Positions 8,532-17,091 of a DNA stretch of 64,000 nucleotides are shown here, piece after piece (position 1 is the first letter of the stretch; the number at the start of each line of letters is the position of its first letter). The stretch covers positions 62,001-126,000 of the forward strand of contig JBFLXJ010000002.1 in the NCBI GenBank assembly GCA_040757085.1, given 5' to 3'. Below the pieces are notes generated by a model, which was not told the origin of the DNA, ran no database searches, and was given only the letters and a program-made list of their open reading frames with translations. A program made the position numbers and the translations under genes. The stretch is from Bacillota bacterium. GTDB lineage: Bacteria > Bacillota > Sulfobacillia > JACIYH01.

Positions 8532-8776
8532 TGCTTATCCCTCTCTCCCTCTGCGGCACCGCCCAGACGGCGCCTCACCTCGCGGACACTGCCATCGGCC
8601 AGGTGGATCCGGAAGAAGATAGTTTCCTCTTCTTCCCCTTCCCACCACTTCCCTGCCTCCACCCACCGGTCAAGCACTTCCACCACCGGCAGGAAACCGT
8701 TGGCCCGAACAATCCCCAGCGGTACCGGTAATCCCTGCTCCCACCCCCACCGTACTACCGGGGTGTCGCGCGGCAT
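8504..8776 (-). CDS. DUF6504-like small protein next to a Y-family polymerase
   Basis: A 90-aa protein with VVEVLDRWVEAGKWWEGE followed by an acidic run and FFRIHLADGSVREV. This W-rich pattern matches my memory of the DUF6504 family, which occurs beside or fused to Y-family polymerases of the ImuB kind. ATG start at 8776 preceded by GGAGGTGAT. It lies 34 bp downstream of the polymerase-like gene on the same strand and should share the damage-inducible promoter at 10180-10208. Its biochemical role is unknown. Confidence 0.6.
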   Translation of the reverse strand: MPRDTPVVRWGWEQGLPVPLGIVRANGFLPVVEVLDRWVEAGKWWEGEEEETIFFRIHLADGSVREVRRRLGGAAEGERDKQCWWEIKSS

Positions 8777-8810
8777 GCCAACATCACCTCCGAGCCCCCG
8801 CCGCCCGTCG

Positions 8811-10136
8811 TCAGGCGTAGAAGGAGAGCATCAACTGGCGGCGGGCAGGAGTCATCCCCACGCGCACGACTTCGCGGGAATAACGTTCCCGCAAACCTTC
8901 CAGCACCGCCTGCAGCCGGTCACCTGCGGGTGCTGAAGGAACCGGCTCCCCACCCGGGAACAGTTGCAACTGCCCGAACCACGCCTCCTCCAGGCCACCA
9001 GCCACCAACCTCACTGCCTGCACTGCCCGCTCACCTGCCGAACCCGGCCGGTTCTGAGCGCACAGCAGCAGGCGTTCCCACAGGAGTCCCGCGAGCACGG
9101 CCAGACGGGCAGGATCACCTTCCCCCCGGGACAACCGACGCTGAACCCGGGTGCGCACACCTCCTTCCCACTCCACTTCCAGCACCAGTTCCCGGGTACC
9201 GTATCCCTTTTTCTGCAGGGCAGCCCCGGCTTCCCGGGCCAGCCACCTCAACCCTCTGGCCACCGCCCCGTAGTCGTACACCGGATCGGCAAAGTTGAGT
9301 CGCCGCTCTATCCTCTCCGGGGGGTGCCGGGGGCGTACTCCATCCGGCCCCTCCCCGCGGGCCAGGCGAGAAATGGTTTCTCCCAGAACACCGAACTTGA
9401 GGGCCAGGGTCTCTGCCCCCAGTCGGGCCACATCCCCGATACGGTACAATCCCAGCCGCAAGAAGCGTGCTACCACGTCTTCCGATACCGGCCACAGGTA
9501 CCGTACGGGCAGGGAGGCCCAGAACTCAGCTTCACCCTGGGGGCTGAGTTCCAGCCACCAGCCCACCACCCCTTTTCCTCCGGCGAAAGGCACCAGCCGG
9601 TTACCCCGGACCGCCCCCGGCAACCGGGTTCGCTTCCCTTCCAGGAGGGCGTCATACAGCCATTCCGCCGCCCCCCGGGCCACCACCTTGCTGGAGGCGA
9701 GGGCTCCCAGCAGGCGGTACCCCAAGGCAGGCACCGCCTTCTGCGCCAACCCGGCCACCACGCGCTCAAGCCGCTCGGGCCAGGCGGTGTTCCAGCCCAG
9801 GTAGATCCGGTTCTCCGCTTCCGGATCGACGACCGGCGAAACGGTGGTGCCCAGATCCCAGAACCGACGCGCTTGTGCTTCGCATACCCCGGCGTCGTAC
9901 GACACCACAATGGCCCCCGGACACAAATGCCCCAGCCGGGAACGTCTTTCCCCAACCCGCAGGCCGGGAAATCCACAGGAAGCATCGACCAGCCGGCCCT
10001 GGTGACAGACGAGCACGGGCCTTTCAGCCCTTTCACAGGGTTCGCTCCCCGTGACCTCCCGGGTCTCTTCCCCACCGGGGGAAGCATAGGCCCGGGCAAT
10101 ACCGCCTTCCAGCCACAGATAGATTACGCGGTCCAT
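8811..10136 (-). CDS. ImuB-like Y-family DNA polymerase homologue lacking catalytic acidic residues
   Basis: About 441 aa, start chosen as ATG 10136 because the family's first beta strand begins there (MDRVIYLWLEGG) and GGGGGG precedes it. The order of segments follows DinB/ImuB proteins: an N-terminal strand, a region equivalent to GMxLxxARxLCP (LRVGERRSRLGHLCP), palm, a helix-hairpin-helix segment (VARFLRLGLYRIGDVARLG) and a little-finger-like C-terminus. The first-strand Asp and the palm Ser-Leu-Asp-Glu signature are not seen; the latter position reads SPVVDPEAENRIYLG. It is therefore probably non-catalytic, as ImuB is in mycobacterial translesion complexes. No imuA/imuA' or dnaE2 lies in this window. 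Confidence 0.72.
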   Translation of the reverse strand: MDRVIYLWLEGGIARAYASPGGEETREVTGSEPCERAERPVLVCHQGRLVDASCGFPGLRVGERRSRLGHLCPGAIVVSYDAGVCEAQARRFWDLGTTVSPVVDPEAENRIYLGWNTAWPERLERVVAGLAQKAVPALGYRLLGALASSKVVARGAAEWLYDALLEGKRTRLPGAVRGNRLVPFAGGKGVVGWWLELSPQGEAEFWASLPVRYLWPVSEDVVARFLRLGLYRIGDVARLGAETLALKFGVLGETISRLARGEGPDGVRPRHPPERIERRLNFADPVYDYGAVARGLRWLAREAGAALQKKGYGTRELVLEVEWEGGVRTRVQRRLSRGEGDPARLAVLAGLLWERLLLCAQNRPGSAGERAVQAVRLVAGGLEEAWFGQLQLFPGGEPVPSAPAGDRLQAVLEGLRERYSREVVRVGMTPARRQLMLSFYA

Positions 10137-10179
10137 ACCGGTAGCCCCCCGTGACAGCGAACCTCGGTTTGGTGACTTT

Positions 10180-10208
10180 ACTCTAACAGGTGTTCGCATT
10201 GGTGTCAA
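10180..10208 (-). promoter_or_regulatory. Sigma-A promoter of the polymerase-like operon
   Basis: Reading the minus strand, TTGACA (10208-10203) is followed by a 17-bp spacer and TAGAGT (10185-10180), a good housekeeping promoter directed at the polymerase/DUF6504 genes. The LexA-like box lies across the spacer and the -10 hexamer, the usual arrangement for repression. Confidence 0.7.
10183..10196. promoter_or_regulatory. Putative LexA/DinR box
   Basis: Minus-strand CGAACACCTGTTAG matches the Gram-positive SOS box CGAAC-N4-GTTCG except in the last positions of the right half. It lies between two divergent repair genes (Y-family homologue and dinG) and overlaps a promoter, which supports SOS control of at least the polymerase side. 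Confidence 0.6.
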
Positions 10209-10347
10209 GGGGTTTTTGTACTCCTGTTCGCCCGGATCGTCACCGCCATCGGAGCCATCGCGGTCATCACGACCGCAGACGTCGCGAGTCCTTCGTTGCG
10301 TGTCCAACGCCGGCTGTGGCAAAATCTACCCGGATGGGGGAAAACCG

Positions 10348-12399
10348 TTGACCGTTAACCTGGATGAATCACACCTGGAGACCATATTCTCGCCGGGCGG
10401 CCTGCTCGCTCAGGTGTTGCCAGCATACGAAGAACGACCCCAGCAACTGGAGATGGCCCGCCTGGTGTGGAGATGCCTGAAACAGGGCTCCCACGGCCTG
10501 GTGGAGGCCGGCACCGGGGTGGGCAAATCCCTGGCCTACCTCCTTCCTGCTGCCATCTGGGCCCTCAGCCGGGGCGAACGTGTGGTGGTCAGCACCCACA
10601 CCATCAACTTGCAGGAACAACTGCTGCAGAAGGACATTCCCGCGGTCAACCGTGTCCTCGAACAGCTGCATGCCCCGCCCCTGCGGGCCGTACTGGTCAA
10701 GGGAAGGAATAATTACCTCTGCCTGCGCCGCCTGGACCAGGAAGTCAATACGCGAGAGCAGCAACTGAGCCTCGGGCTCCTGGCCAATGAAGCGGACCTA
10801 GCCACGAAGAGGCTGGCTGAGTGGGCAGGCCGGCCCGGTGCCAGCGGTGATCGGGCAGACCTACCTTTCCCCGTTCCCGCCGAAGTATGGACGAAAGTGC
10901 AGAGCGACAGCGACGAGTGCGTGGGAGAAAAGTGCCCCTTCCGTGAGGAATGCTTCTTCCGCCGGGCCCGCAGGCGTCAGGACGAATCGCACCTGCTGCT
11001 CACCAACCACGCCCTGCTGTGCGCGGACCTCAGGGTCCGCCGCGAGACGGGCGGGCTCGGGGTACTTGCCTCCCACGAAGTGGTGATATGCGACGAGGCT
11101 CACCACCTGGACCGGGTGGCGGCAGATCACCTGGGCACCCGATTGACCGGTTACCGCTTCGCCTGGCTGGTGCAAGCGGTAGAGGACCTGCTCGGCCAGT
11201 CCCGGGCGAAGGCAGTGCTGAGCGAACGCACCTTGCGGCGCTATGAGGAGGTGCTGGCCAGGGTCCGGGATTCCTCCACCCGCTTTTTCAACGATCTTCG
11301 TGACCGGTTGTTCTCCGCATCCCCCTCCGGCACCTGGCGTCCACTACGCTTGCGGGCCCCCCTCCCGGGATACCAGGAGCTGCTCACTGACCTCGTGCGC
11401 CTGGCCGACGCACTGGACCAGATCGCCGACATGGGTATGTCGGAGGAGCACTCCCAGCTTGCCGCCAACCAGGCGTCGCGCTGCCGCGCCCTCGGGCAAG
11501 AACTGGAGCAGGCGGCCACGCTTGGAGATCCCGCCTGCGCCTACTGGCTGGAACCGGCCCCCGGTACCCGCTACGGCGGGGTGGCACTGTGTTCTGCCCC
11601 CATATCCGTGGCGGAAGCCCTGGCCGAGCTGCTTTTTTCCCGTACCCGCAGCGTAATCCTCACCTCTGCTACTCTCGCCGTGGGCGGGGACTTCAGCTAC
11701 ACCGCCTCTTCGCTCGGCCTGGCCGAATACGAGGGCCTGGTGCTGGGATCCCCCTTCGACTACCAGCAACAGGCCCTTCTGTGCGTACCCGAAGACGCCG
11801 CCGCCACCGATCCCAACCGGCCCGGCTACCTGTCCTATGTGGCCGACAAGGTGCGGGAAATCGTGAGTATCACGCGGGGAAGAGCATTCGTCCTCTTCAC
11901 CTCGTACCAGGCCATGAACCAGGTCTACACCGAGGTCGCTCCCCACCTGGAGGAAATGGGATACACCTGCCTCAAACAGGGGGATGCCCCTCGCGATGCG
12001 CTCCTGGAGGAATTCCGGCGCGACACGGGATCGGTCCTCTTTGGAGTGGATTCCTTCTGGGAAGGAGTGGACGTGCCGGGAGAAGCCCTCTCCTGCGTGA
12101 TCATAGCCCGGCTACCCTTCGAAGTACCCGATGAGCCTCTGGTGGAAGCCCGGTGCGAACACCTGCGTTCCCTGGGCAAGGACCCCTTCCGGGAATACAC
12201 GTTGCCGAGGGCGGCCATCAAGCTGAAGCAGGGATTCGGTCGCCTGATCCGCACCAGATCGGATCGGGGCGCAGTGGTGATCCTGGATCACCGTGTGGCC
12301 ACCCGTTACTACGGGCGCTACCTCATGCGGGCCCTTCCCCCCGTACGCACGACCACCGACCTCACTGACGTGGCCATGCTTCTCGACCACTCCCCCTGA
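10348..12399 (+). CDS. dinG: DinG/XPD-family ATP-dependent DNA helicase
   Basis: About 683 aa from TTG 10348 (GGGGGA upstream); an ATG at 10216 gives a longer version with an unlikely Ser/Arg/Pro-rich leader. Walker A is EAGTGVGKSLAYL. A four-cysteine FeS cluster of the XPD type follows: one Cys in N-Y-L-C, then ECVGEKCPFREEC. The DEAH box is CDEAHHLDRV. Motifs V/VI are visible as GVDSFWEGVDVPGE and QGFGRLIRTRSDRG. There is no N-terminal exonuclease domain, unlike Bacillus DinG. Expected to unwind 5'-3' on recombination, replication or R-loop intermediates. It diverges from the Y-family homologue across a LexA-like box. Confidence 0.9.
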   Translation: MTVNLDESHLETIFSPGGLLAQVLPAYEERPQQLEMARLVWRCLKQGSHGLVEAGTGVGKSLAYLLPAAIWALSRGERVVVSTHTINLQEQLLQKDIPAVNRVLEQLHAPPLRAVLVKGRNNYLCLRRLDQEVNTREQQLSLGLLANEADLATKRLAEWAGRPGASGDRADLPFPVPAEVWTKVQSDSDECVGEKCPFREECFFRRARRRQDESHLLLTNHALLCADLRVRRETGGLGVLASHEVVICDEAHHLDRVAADHLGTRLTGYRFAWLVQAVEDLLGQSRAKAVLSERTLRRYEEVLARVRDSSTRFFNDLRDRLFSASPSGTWRPLRLRAPLPGYQELLTDLVRLADALDQIADMGMSEEHSQLAANQASRCRALGQELEQAATLGDPACAYWLEPAPGTRYGGVALCSAPISVAEALAELLFSRTRSVILTSATLAVGGDFSYTASSLGLAEYEGLVLGSPFDYQQQALLCVPEDAAATDPNRPGYLSYVADKVREIVSITRGRAFVLFTSYQAMNQVYTEVAPHLEEMGYTCLKQGDAPRDALLEEFRRDTGSVLFGVDSFWEGVDVPGEALSCVIIARLPFEVPDEPLVEARCEHLRSLGKDPFREYTLPRAAIKLKQGFGRLIRTRSDRGAVVILDHRVATRYYGRYLMRALPPVRTTTDLTDVAMLLDHSP

Positions 12400-13130
12400 G
12401 CGGTGCCGACCAGGTAACCCGCTACCCCCGCCAGGTCCCGCACCAAGGCCACGCCGGGGCAACAACCTGCCGTGAGCAGTTGCGGCGTGTGGAGTCCGTC
12501 CCCCGCCTGCGGATTCACCCAGATGGGCCGTATCCCCAACCGGGCCGCCCCCACCACGTCCTGGTGAAAGTGATCCCCCACGTGGAAAGCCTCCTCGGGT
12601 GAAGCTCCCAGGTCACCCAGGGCACGCAAGAAAGGGGCAGGATGCGGTTTTCGCCACCCCGTCTCCGCCGAGATAACCACGGTTCGGAACAGGTGCCCCA
12701 CCCGCGCCTCGGCCAGCGCCCGGTGGATGAAGGGGGCATGAGCAGCGTTGGACACGAGGCCCAGGGCCAGACCCGCCTCGGCCAGGTCCCCGAGAAGCTC
12801 CAGGCTGCCCGGCAACCAGGTTACCTGAGGCAGAAGCTCCCCGTAAATATCCTCCAGTACCCCGTCCAGCAGGACGGGGGGCGGGCATTCCACCCCCAGC
12901 CGGGGAAGAATTTCTTCCACGCAGCGCCGGGCCGGGCACTCCATCCAGGTTTCTCTGGCCACCTGCCGCAGGTGGTGTAGCATGCGTCGGCCCCGGTCCT
13001 GATCCACCTCCCGGGGAAGCGGCCAGCCCCGGGCCGCCAGGCCGGCCAGGGCGGCAGACACCAGACCATCCAGCTCCAGGTCCATCCAGGCCGGGCACTC
13101 GGCCAGGGTGCCTCCGAAGTCAAACAGCAC
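12318..13130 (-). CDS. HAD-superfamily hydrolase
   Basis: A 270-aa HAD hydrolase. Motif I is LFDFGGTLAE right at the N-terminus, where the second Asp of D-x-D is replaced by Gly. Motif II is VSNAAHAP, motif III lies in ETGWRKPHPAPF, and motif IV is FHVGDHFHQDVVGA. The FDFGGTL form is common in HAD family IA phosphatases such as YjjG-like enzymes. GTG 13130 is the only possible start, because a stop lies 8 codons upstream. The C-terminal 82 bp overlap the 3' end of dinG on the other strand. The substrate is probably a small phosphate ester. Confidence 0.85.
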   Translation of the reverse strand: MLFDFGGTLAECPAWMDLELDGLVSAALAGLAARGWPLPREVDQDRGRRMLHHLRQVARETWMECPARRCVEEILPRLGVECPPPVLLDGVLEDIYGELLPQVTWLPGSLELLGDLAEAGLALGLVSNAAHAPFIHRALAEARVGHLFRTVVISAETGWRKPHPAPFLRALGDLGASPEEAFHVGDHFHQDVVGAARLGIRPIWVNPQAGDGLHTPQLLTAGCCPGVALVRDLAGVAGYLVGTAQGEWSRSMATSVRSVVVRTGGRARMR

Positions 13131-13246
13131 GGCCTTCGTCGCGGTCGCCCCCTACGGTGTTCTCTCCGTGCTGTTTCGCCCCCAGCGGCCCCCGAACCTG
13201 CCATCCAGCACCTGCTGGGGCGTGCACCCCTATGGCGGAGTTCCTG

Positions 13247-13275
13247 CCGACCCCTGGAATAGGCCCCGGGGTCGG
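13247..13275. terminator. Hairpin downstream of the coiled-coil gene
   Basis: Perfect 8-bp stem (CCGACCCC / GGGGTCGG) with a 13-nt loop, 12 bp beyond the stop of the minus-strand 235-aa gene. No clear T-run follows, so termination is plausible but not certain. Confidence 0.35.
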
Positions 13276-13286
13276 CGGGCGCGATG

Positions 13287-13994
13287 TTATGAGCCGACGG
13301 CCTGGGTCAGATGCTGCTGGTACTCTTCCAGCAAACCCTTGAGGCCGGCGAACACCGCCTTTTCACCGTACAACCAGCGCATCATACTCGGGGTGCGGGA
13401 GCGGATAAGCCCCACCGTGATGCGTTCTCCGCTCTTTTGCAGTCCCTCCAGCACCCGGAACGTGGTATTCTTGATCTCCTCAGGCGTGTTGCCCCAGCGA
13501 ATACGCTTGCGAGCCGGCCGCGCCTGGGGAGCACCAGGATGTCCCGCCTCCCTGTCATCGTCACCGGAGGCTGCAGCATCCGGGGCTGCAGCCGGGCAAA
13601 CGACGCTCTGACCCTCCCGCACCACTTCCTCCAGGAGCTGCACCCGGCTTTCCAACTGCTGAATCTGGCGGTGAGTGGCCTGCAGGGCTGCCCCCACCAA
13701 CTGGTTGACGGCCTCGACGGTGCGCTCGATGGCCAGCCGGTAAGTGCGGTACTCTTCGTCCAGGCGGGCCAGGAGGGCTTCCTTCAGCGCAGGGCTCTGG
13801 CTCAGCACTCCCACGAGTTCCGTTATGTTGTAGCTCAAGGTCTGGCTTCCCTGGCGGTACTCGGGCCCGGAGATGTCCGCCGGTGTAACCACACGCCCAA
13901 CGCGGCCCCTCTTGCCCTTCTTGTGACGGGCGCCGGAAGCTGACACCCGCTTCTCACGCATGTCCTGGTAGAACAGCTTCTCCACGTCCTCCAT
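13287..13994 (-). CDS. Conserved-looking hypothetical protein with central coiled coil
   Basis: A 235-aa protein of unrecognised family. The N-terminal 45 residues are basic (HKKGKRGRVGRV), residues 45-130 form a long predicted helix with heptad-like spacing (EEYRTYRLAIERTVEAVNQL through HRQIQQLESRVQLLEEVV), and residues 131-165 are a low-complexity Ala/Asp/Pro linker. The C-terminal 70 residues look helical and include W-G-N-T-P-E-E and SGERITVGLIRSR, which could be a winged-helix-like DNA-binding fold. ATG 13994 is preceded by AAAGGAG. It diverges from nadE. The basic head, coiled coil and compact tail suggest a nucleic-acid-associated protein, but that is inference. Confidence 0.7.
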   Translation of the reverse strand: MEDVEKLFYQDMREKRVSASGARHKKGKRGRVGRVVTPADISGPEYRQGSQTLSYNITELVGVLSQSPALKEALLARLDEEYRTYRLAIERTVEAVNQLVGAALQATHRQIQQLESRVQLLEEVVREGQSVVCPAAAPDAAASGDDDREAGHPGAPQARPARKRIRWGNTPEEIKNTTFRVLEGLQKSGERITVGLIRSRTPSMMRWLYGEKAVFAGLKGLLEEYQQHLTQAVGS

Positions 13995-14250
13995 CCCACC
14001 ACACTCCTTTTCCTATAATATGGTAACTGCACTCCTTATTGTACCCATTGTTGAGGGATATATTCCCAATTGGGGACCAACGTGTGCGAAACACCGGGCA
14101 CCACCATCAGGCTGAGACCACCGGACAACATCGGCCCCGGCGCCGGACGTCCCCTGCCGGACCGCAGTCACAAATCTGACACAGGGGGAAGGACCTGCCG
14201 GTCGATCCGTGCAAAATAATGAGGTGACCACAGGAAAGGAGAGGGACCAG

Positions 14251-15012
14251 ATGCGCACCGAAGAGCTGGCCCGTTATCTGACAGAATGGATCCACGAGCA
14301 GGTGGACAGGGCAGGAGCACGGGGTACCGTGGTGGGGTTGAGCGGGGGGGTGGACTCCGCGGTGGTGGCGGCCCTCTGCCAGCGGGCCTTTCCGCAGACG
14401 GCCCACACCCTGATCCTCCCCTGCGAGAGCAACCCCGTCGACCTGGAAGATGCCCGCCTGGTGGCCAGGTCGCTTAATCTGGAGCCCGTCACCATACCCC
14501 TCGACGGACCCTACGAGGCCCTGCGTCGGGTCCTGCCCGAGGAAGGTGCTCCCGATCGCCGCAGGATGGCCCTGGCTAACCTCAAGCCCCGCCTGCGCAT
14601 GATCGCACTCTATTACTACGCCAACACCCACAACCTGCTGGTGGTGGGCACCGGCAACCGCAGCGAGTTGCACGTGGGCTACTTCACCAAGTACGGGGAT
14701 GGAGGAGTGGACATCCTCCCCCTGGCCGGCCTGGTCAAAAGCGAGGTACGGGAACTGGCCCGCCACCTGGGCATTCCCGAACGCATCATCACCAAACCTC
14801 CCACGGCCGGGCTGTGGGCGGGCCAGACAGACGAAGGTGAAATGGGCCTCACTTACGCCGATCTCGACCGTTACCTGCTCACGGGCGAAGCTGAGCCCGC
14901 CGTCCGCGACTGCATCGTTCGCATGCACGAAGCCTCCGAGCACAAGCGCCGCATGCCGGCCCAGCCCCCGCTGCCGCCTCCAGGCCCCGGCGCACGGCGA
15001 TCCGGCGCATAG
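14251..15012 (+). CDS. nadE: NH3-dependent NAD(+) synthetase
   Basis: About 253 aa from ATG 14251, preceded by AAAGGAGAGG; the longer frame from 14209 lacks a ribosome site. It converts deamido-NAD, ATP and ammonia to NAD. The PP-loop motif is VVGLSGGVDSAVVAAL near residue 30; later segments typical of NadE are GTGNRSELHVGYFTKYGDGG (deamido-NAD site) and P-T-A-G-L-W-x-G-Q-T-D-E-x-E. No nitrilase-type glutaminase domain is fused, so it should use free ammonia. The last ~25 residues are Pro/Arg-rich. Confidence 0.93.
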   Translation: MRTEELARYLTEWIHEQVDRAGARGTVVGLSGGVDSAVVAALCQRAFPQTAHTLILPCESNPVDLEDARLVARSLNLEPVTIPLDGPYEALRRVLPEEGAPDRRRMALANLKPRLRMIALYYYANTHNLLVVGTGNRSELHVGYFTKYGDGGVDILPLAGLVKSEVRELARHLGIPERIITKPPTAGLWAGQTDEGEMGLTYADLDRYLLTGEAEPAVRDCIVRMHEASEHKRRMPAQPPLPPPGPGARRSGA

Positions 15013-15067
15013 CATGACGCCGGTGCATACCGTGATCCACAGCATAACGTGATATGGAGGTGGGCGC

Positions 15068-15448
15068 ATGCCCGGGGAGACACCCCGCCTCCTGGGGCGG
15101 GAAGAAATACCGAGGCCTCTTGCCGAACGGGCCGAGACACCGGAGGCGGGGGTTTACGTGACCTCGTACCGGCACAGGATCTACCTTCTCGTTTGCGCTG
15201 GAGAGCAGAGGACTGCGGGGTATGAGTTGCGTCTCACCGCGTCGCTCGCCGAGCAGCTCTCCGCGGGAAAGCTGGAGGTGGAGCTGGTGGGCCCACCCCG
15301 CGGGGCCATGGTGGCCCAGGTCCTCACCTACCCGTTCCTTGTGGTGGACGTGGGGGAGGGACCGGTCCGGCTGAGGGAAGCCACACTCGTATCCCCCACG
15401 GGACGGCGCCCGATCCCCATCAACTTTTTAGGAGAAGTGCCCTCATAG
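15068..15448 (+). CDS. PrcB C-terminal-domain protein
   Basis: A 126-aa protein with good start signals (GGAGG before ATG 15068). Residues 45-95 match the PrcB_C pattern: YLLVCAGEQRTAGYELRL, then PPRGAMVAQVLTYPFLVV. In Treponema this domain occurs in PrcB of the dentilisin protease complex; in Bacillota it is found in small proteins of unknown role. Most homologues are exported, but this one has no signal peptide or lipobox. It sits 55 bp after nadE and 64 bp before the ABC binding protein. Confidence 0.72.
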   Translation: MPGETPRLLGREEIPRPLAERAETPEAGVYVTSYRHRIYLLVCAGEQRTAGYELRLTASLAEQLSAGKLEVELVGPPRGAMVAQVLTYPFLVVDVGEGPVRLREATLVSPTGRRPIPINFLGEVPS

Positions 15449-15512
15449 GCAGGAATTATCCCCCCAACGGCGAAAAAAGAACCCCACGAGACTGACCGGA
15501 GGGGGGATAGTC

Positions 15513-16328
15513 GTGAGGAAGACGATAGCCGTGTTGCTGGCGCTGGGTTTGCTGCTCGGGCTGGCCGGATGTGCACAGAAGGCCGAGCAACCCGCGCCAG
15601 CGCCCACGGCTCAGCAACCCGCGCCACCGCCGGAGAAACCGGTGGTAAAGGTGGGGACGGAGGCCGCCTACCCGCCGTTCGAGTGGATAGACGAGAAGAC
15701 AGGTGAGTTCAAGGGCTTCGACATGGACCTGATCCGGGCCATCGCAGATGAGGCCGGGTTCAAGGCCGACATCCGCAACATGGCCTGGGACGGTCTCATT
15801 CCCGCCCTGCTGGCCAAAGAGATCGACCTCATCATCTCGGGCATGACCATCACCGACGAACGCGCTCTGGCCGTGACCTTTTCTGACCCATACTTCAAGT
15901 CCGGACAGGTCATCATGTCCCGCCAGGACGCCAACATCAAGGGGCCGGATGACCTGGCCGGTAAGGATGTAGCTGTGCAGGTCAACACTACCGGCCAGTT
16001 CGCCATGGAGAAGTTGAACGAAAAGTTTAAGAGCGAGGGCAAGAAGCTGGTAAAGATAAAGAAGTTCAAGAGCACCCCCGACGCCATCAACGAGGTCAAG
16101 ATCGGTGGTGCCGTCGCCTGCGTCATCGACCTGCCCGTAGCGGTAGAGCACATGAAGGCCAACCCCGGCGATCCCTTCGTGATCGGCCAACCGATAAACG
16201 TGGAGTACCTGGGGATGGCCATGCGCAAGGAGGATACTGAACTCCACGCCAAGATCAACCACGCCCTCGCTGCCCTCAAGGCCAGCGGCAAGTACGACCA
16301 GATCTACGCTCAGTACTTTGGCAAGTGA
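15513..16328 (+). CDS. Polar amino acid ABC transporter, substrate-binding lipoprotein
   Basis: A 271-aa family-3 solute-binding protein. The N-terminus is a lipoprotein signal: basic MRKT, hydrophobic LLALGLLLG, lipobox L-A-G-C with Cys at residue 20, then a Pro/Ala-rich tether. The mature part begins KVGTEAAYPPFEWID, followed by FDMDLIRAIADEAGFKADI and a typical LIPALLAKEIDLIISGMTIT stretch. It should lie outside the membrane and deliver a polar or basic amino acid to the permease and ATPase downstream. GTG start at 15513 after GGAGGGGGG. A strong hairpin follows the stop and separates it from the permease. Confidence 0.9.
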   Translation: MRKTIAVLLALGLLLGLAGCAQKAEQPAPAPTAQQPAPPPEKPVVKVGTEAAYPPFEWIDEKTGEFKGFDMDLIRAIADEAGFKADIRNMAWDGLIPALLAKEIDLIISGMTITDERALAVTFSDPYFKSGQVIMSRQDANIKGPDDLAGKDVAVQVNTTGQFAMEKLNEKFKSEGKKLVKIKKFKSTPDAINEVKIGGAVACVIDLPVAVEHMKANPGDPFVIGQPINVEYLGMAMRKEDTELHAKINHALAALKASGKYDQIYAQYFGK

Positions 16329-16358
16329 GAGAACCCGCGACGACAAAAAGTGAGGGAA

Positions 16359-16389
16359 GGGGGGCGTCACACCGTACGCCCCCCTTTTC
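16359..16389 (+). terminator. Intercistronic hairpin after the binding-protein gene
   Basis: Perfect 9-bp GC stem (GGGGGGCGT / ACGCCCCCC) with an 8-nt loop followed by TTTTCTT. This looks like a rho-independent, probably partial, terminator that lets the binding protein be made in excess of permease and ATPase. Confidence 0.75.
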
Positions 16390-16410
16390 TTGACCGGAGG
16401 TGCAACCCCC

Positions 16411-17085
16411 GTGACCCTCAATTGGGACATCATGGAGCGTTACTTGCCGTTCCTGGTGGGCGGGGCCTGGCTGACCCTGCGGCTCACGGTGATCACCACG
16501 GCCCTTGGCACCGTCATCGGCCTCTTCGCCGCCATCGCCCGCCTGTCACGATTTAAGGCGTTTTCCTGGCCGGCCGCCATATACGTCGACTTCTTCCGGG
16601 GCACGCCCCTCCTGGCCCAGATCATGCTTATCCATTTCGGCCTCCCCCAGCTATTCGGGTACAAGCCCAACATGGTGGTGGACGCCATTGCTGCCCTCAG
16701 CATCAACTGCGGCGCGTACGTCACCGAAATATTTCGGGCCGGCATCCAGTCCATAGAGCGGGGTCAGACTGAGGCGGCCCTTTCCCTGGGCATGACCCCC
16801 TTCCAGGCCATGCGTTACGTCATCCTCCCCCAGGCGTTCCGGCGGGTCCTGCCTCCCCTGGGCAACGAGTTCATCGCCATGCTCAAGGATTCCTCGATGG
16901 TGTCCATCATCTCGATGGAGGAACTCCTCTTCCGGGGCATGATTTCGGCCGGCCGCAGCTTCCGACCATTTGAGATCTGGATTACTGTGGCGCTACTTTA
17001 CCTGGCCATGACCCTGCCGTTCACCCGGCTGGTGTCCTGGACGGAAATGAAACTCAAGCGCGAGCACCGCCGCGAGGGGAGCTGA
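16411..17085 (+). CDS. Polar amino acid ABC transporter permease
   Basis: About 224 aa starting at GTG 16411, which has GGAGG 10 nt upstream. HisM/GlnP-type permease: DIMERYLPFLVGGAWLTLRL at the N-terminus, FFRGTPLLAQIML, and the EAA loop EAALSLGMTPFQAMRYVILP that contacts the ATPase. About five membrane helices. Short homodimeric permeases of this length are usual for the family. Confidence 0.92.
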   Translation: MTLNWDIMERYLPFLVGGAWLTLRLTVITTALGTVIGLFAAIARLSRFKAFSWPAAIYVDFFRGTPLLAQIMLIHFGLPQLFGYKPNMVVDAIAALSINCGAYVTEIFRAGIQSIERGQTEAALSLGMTPFQAMRYVILPQAFRRVLPPLGNEFIAMLKDSSMVSIISMEELLFRGMISAGRSFRPFEIWITVALLYLAMTLPFTRLVSWTEMKLKREHRREGS

Positions 17086-17091
17086 AACGCA

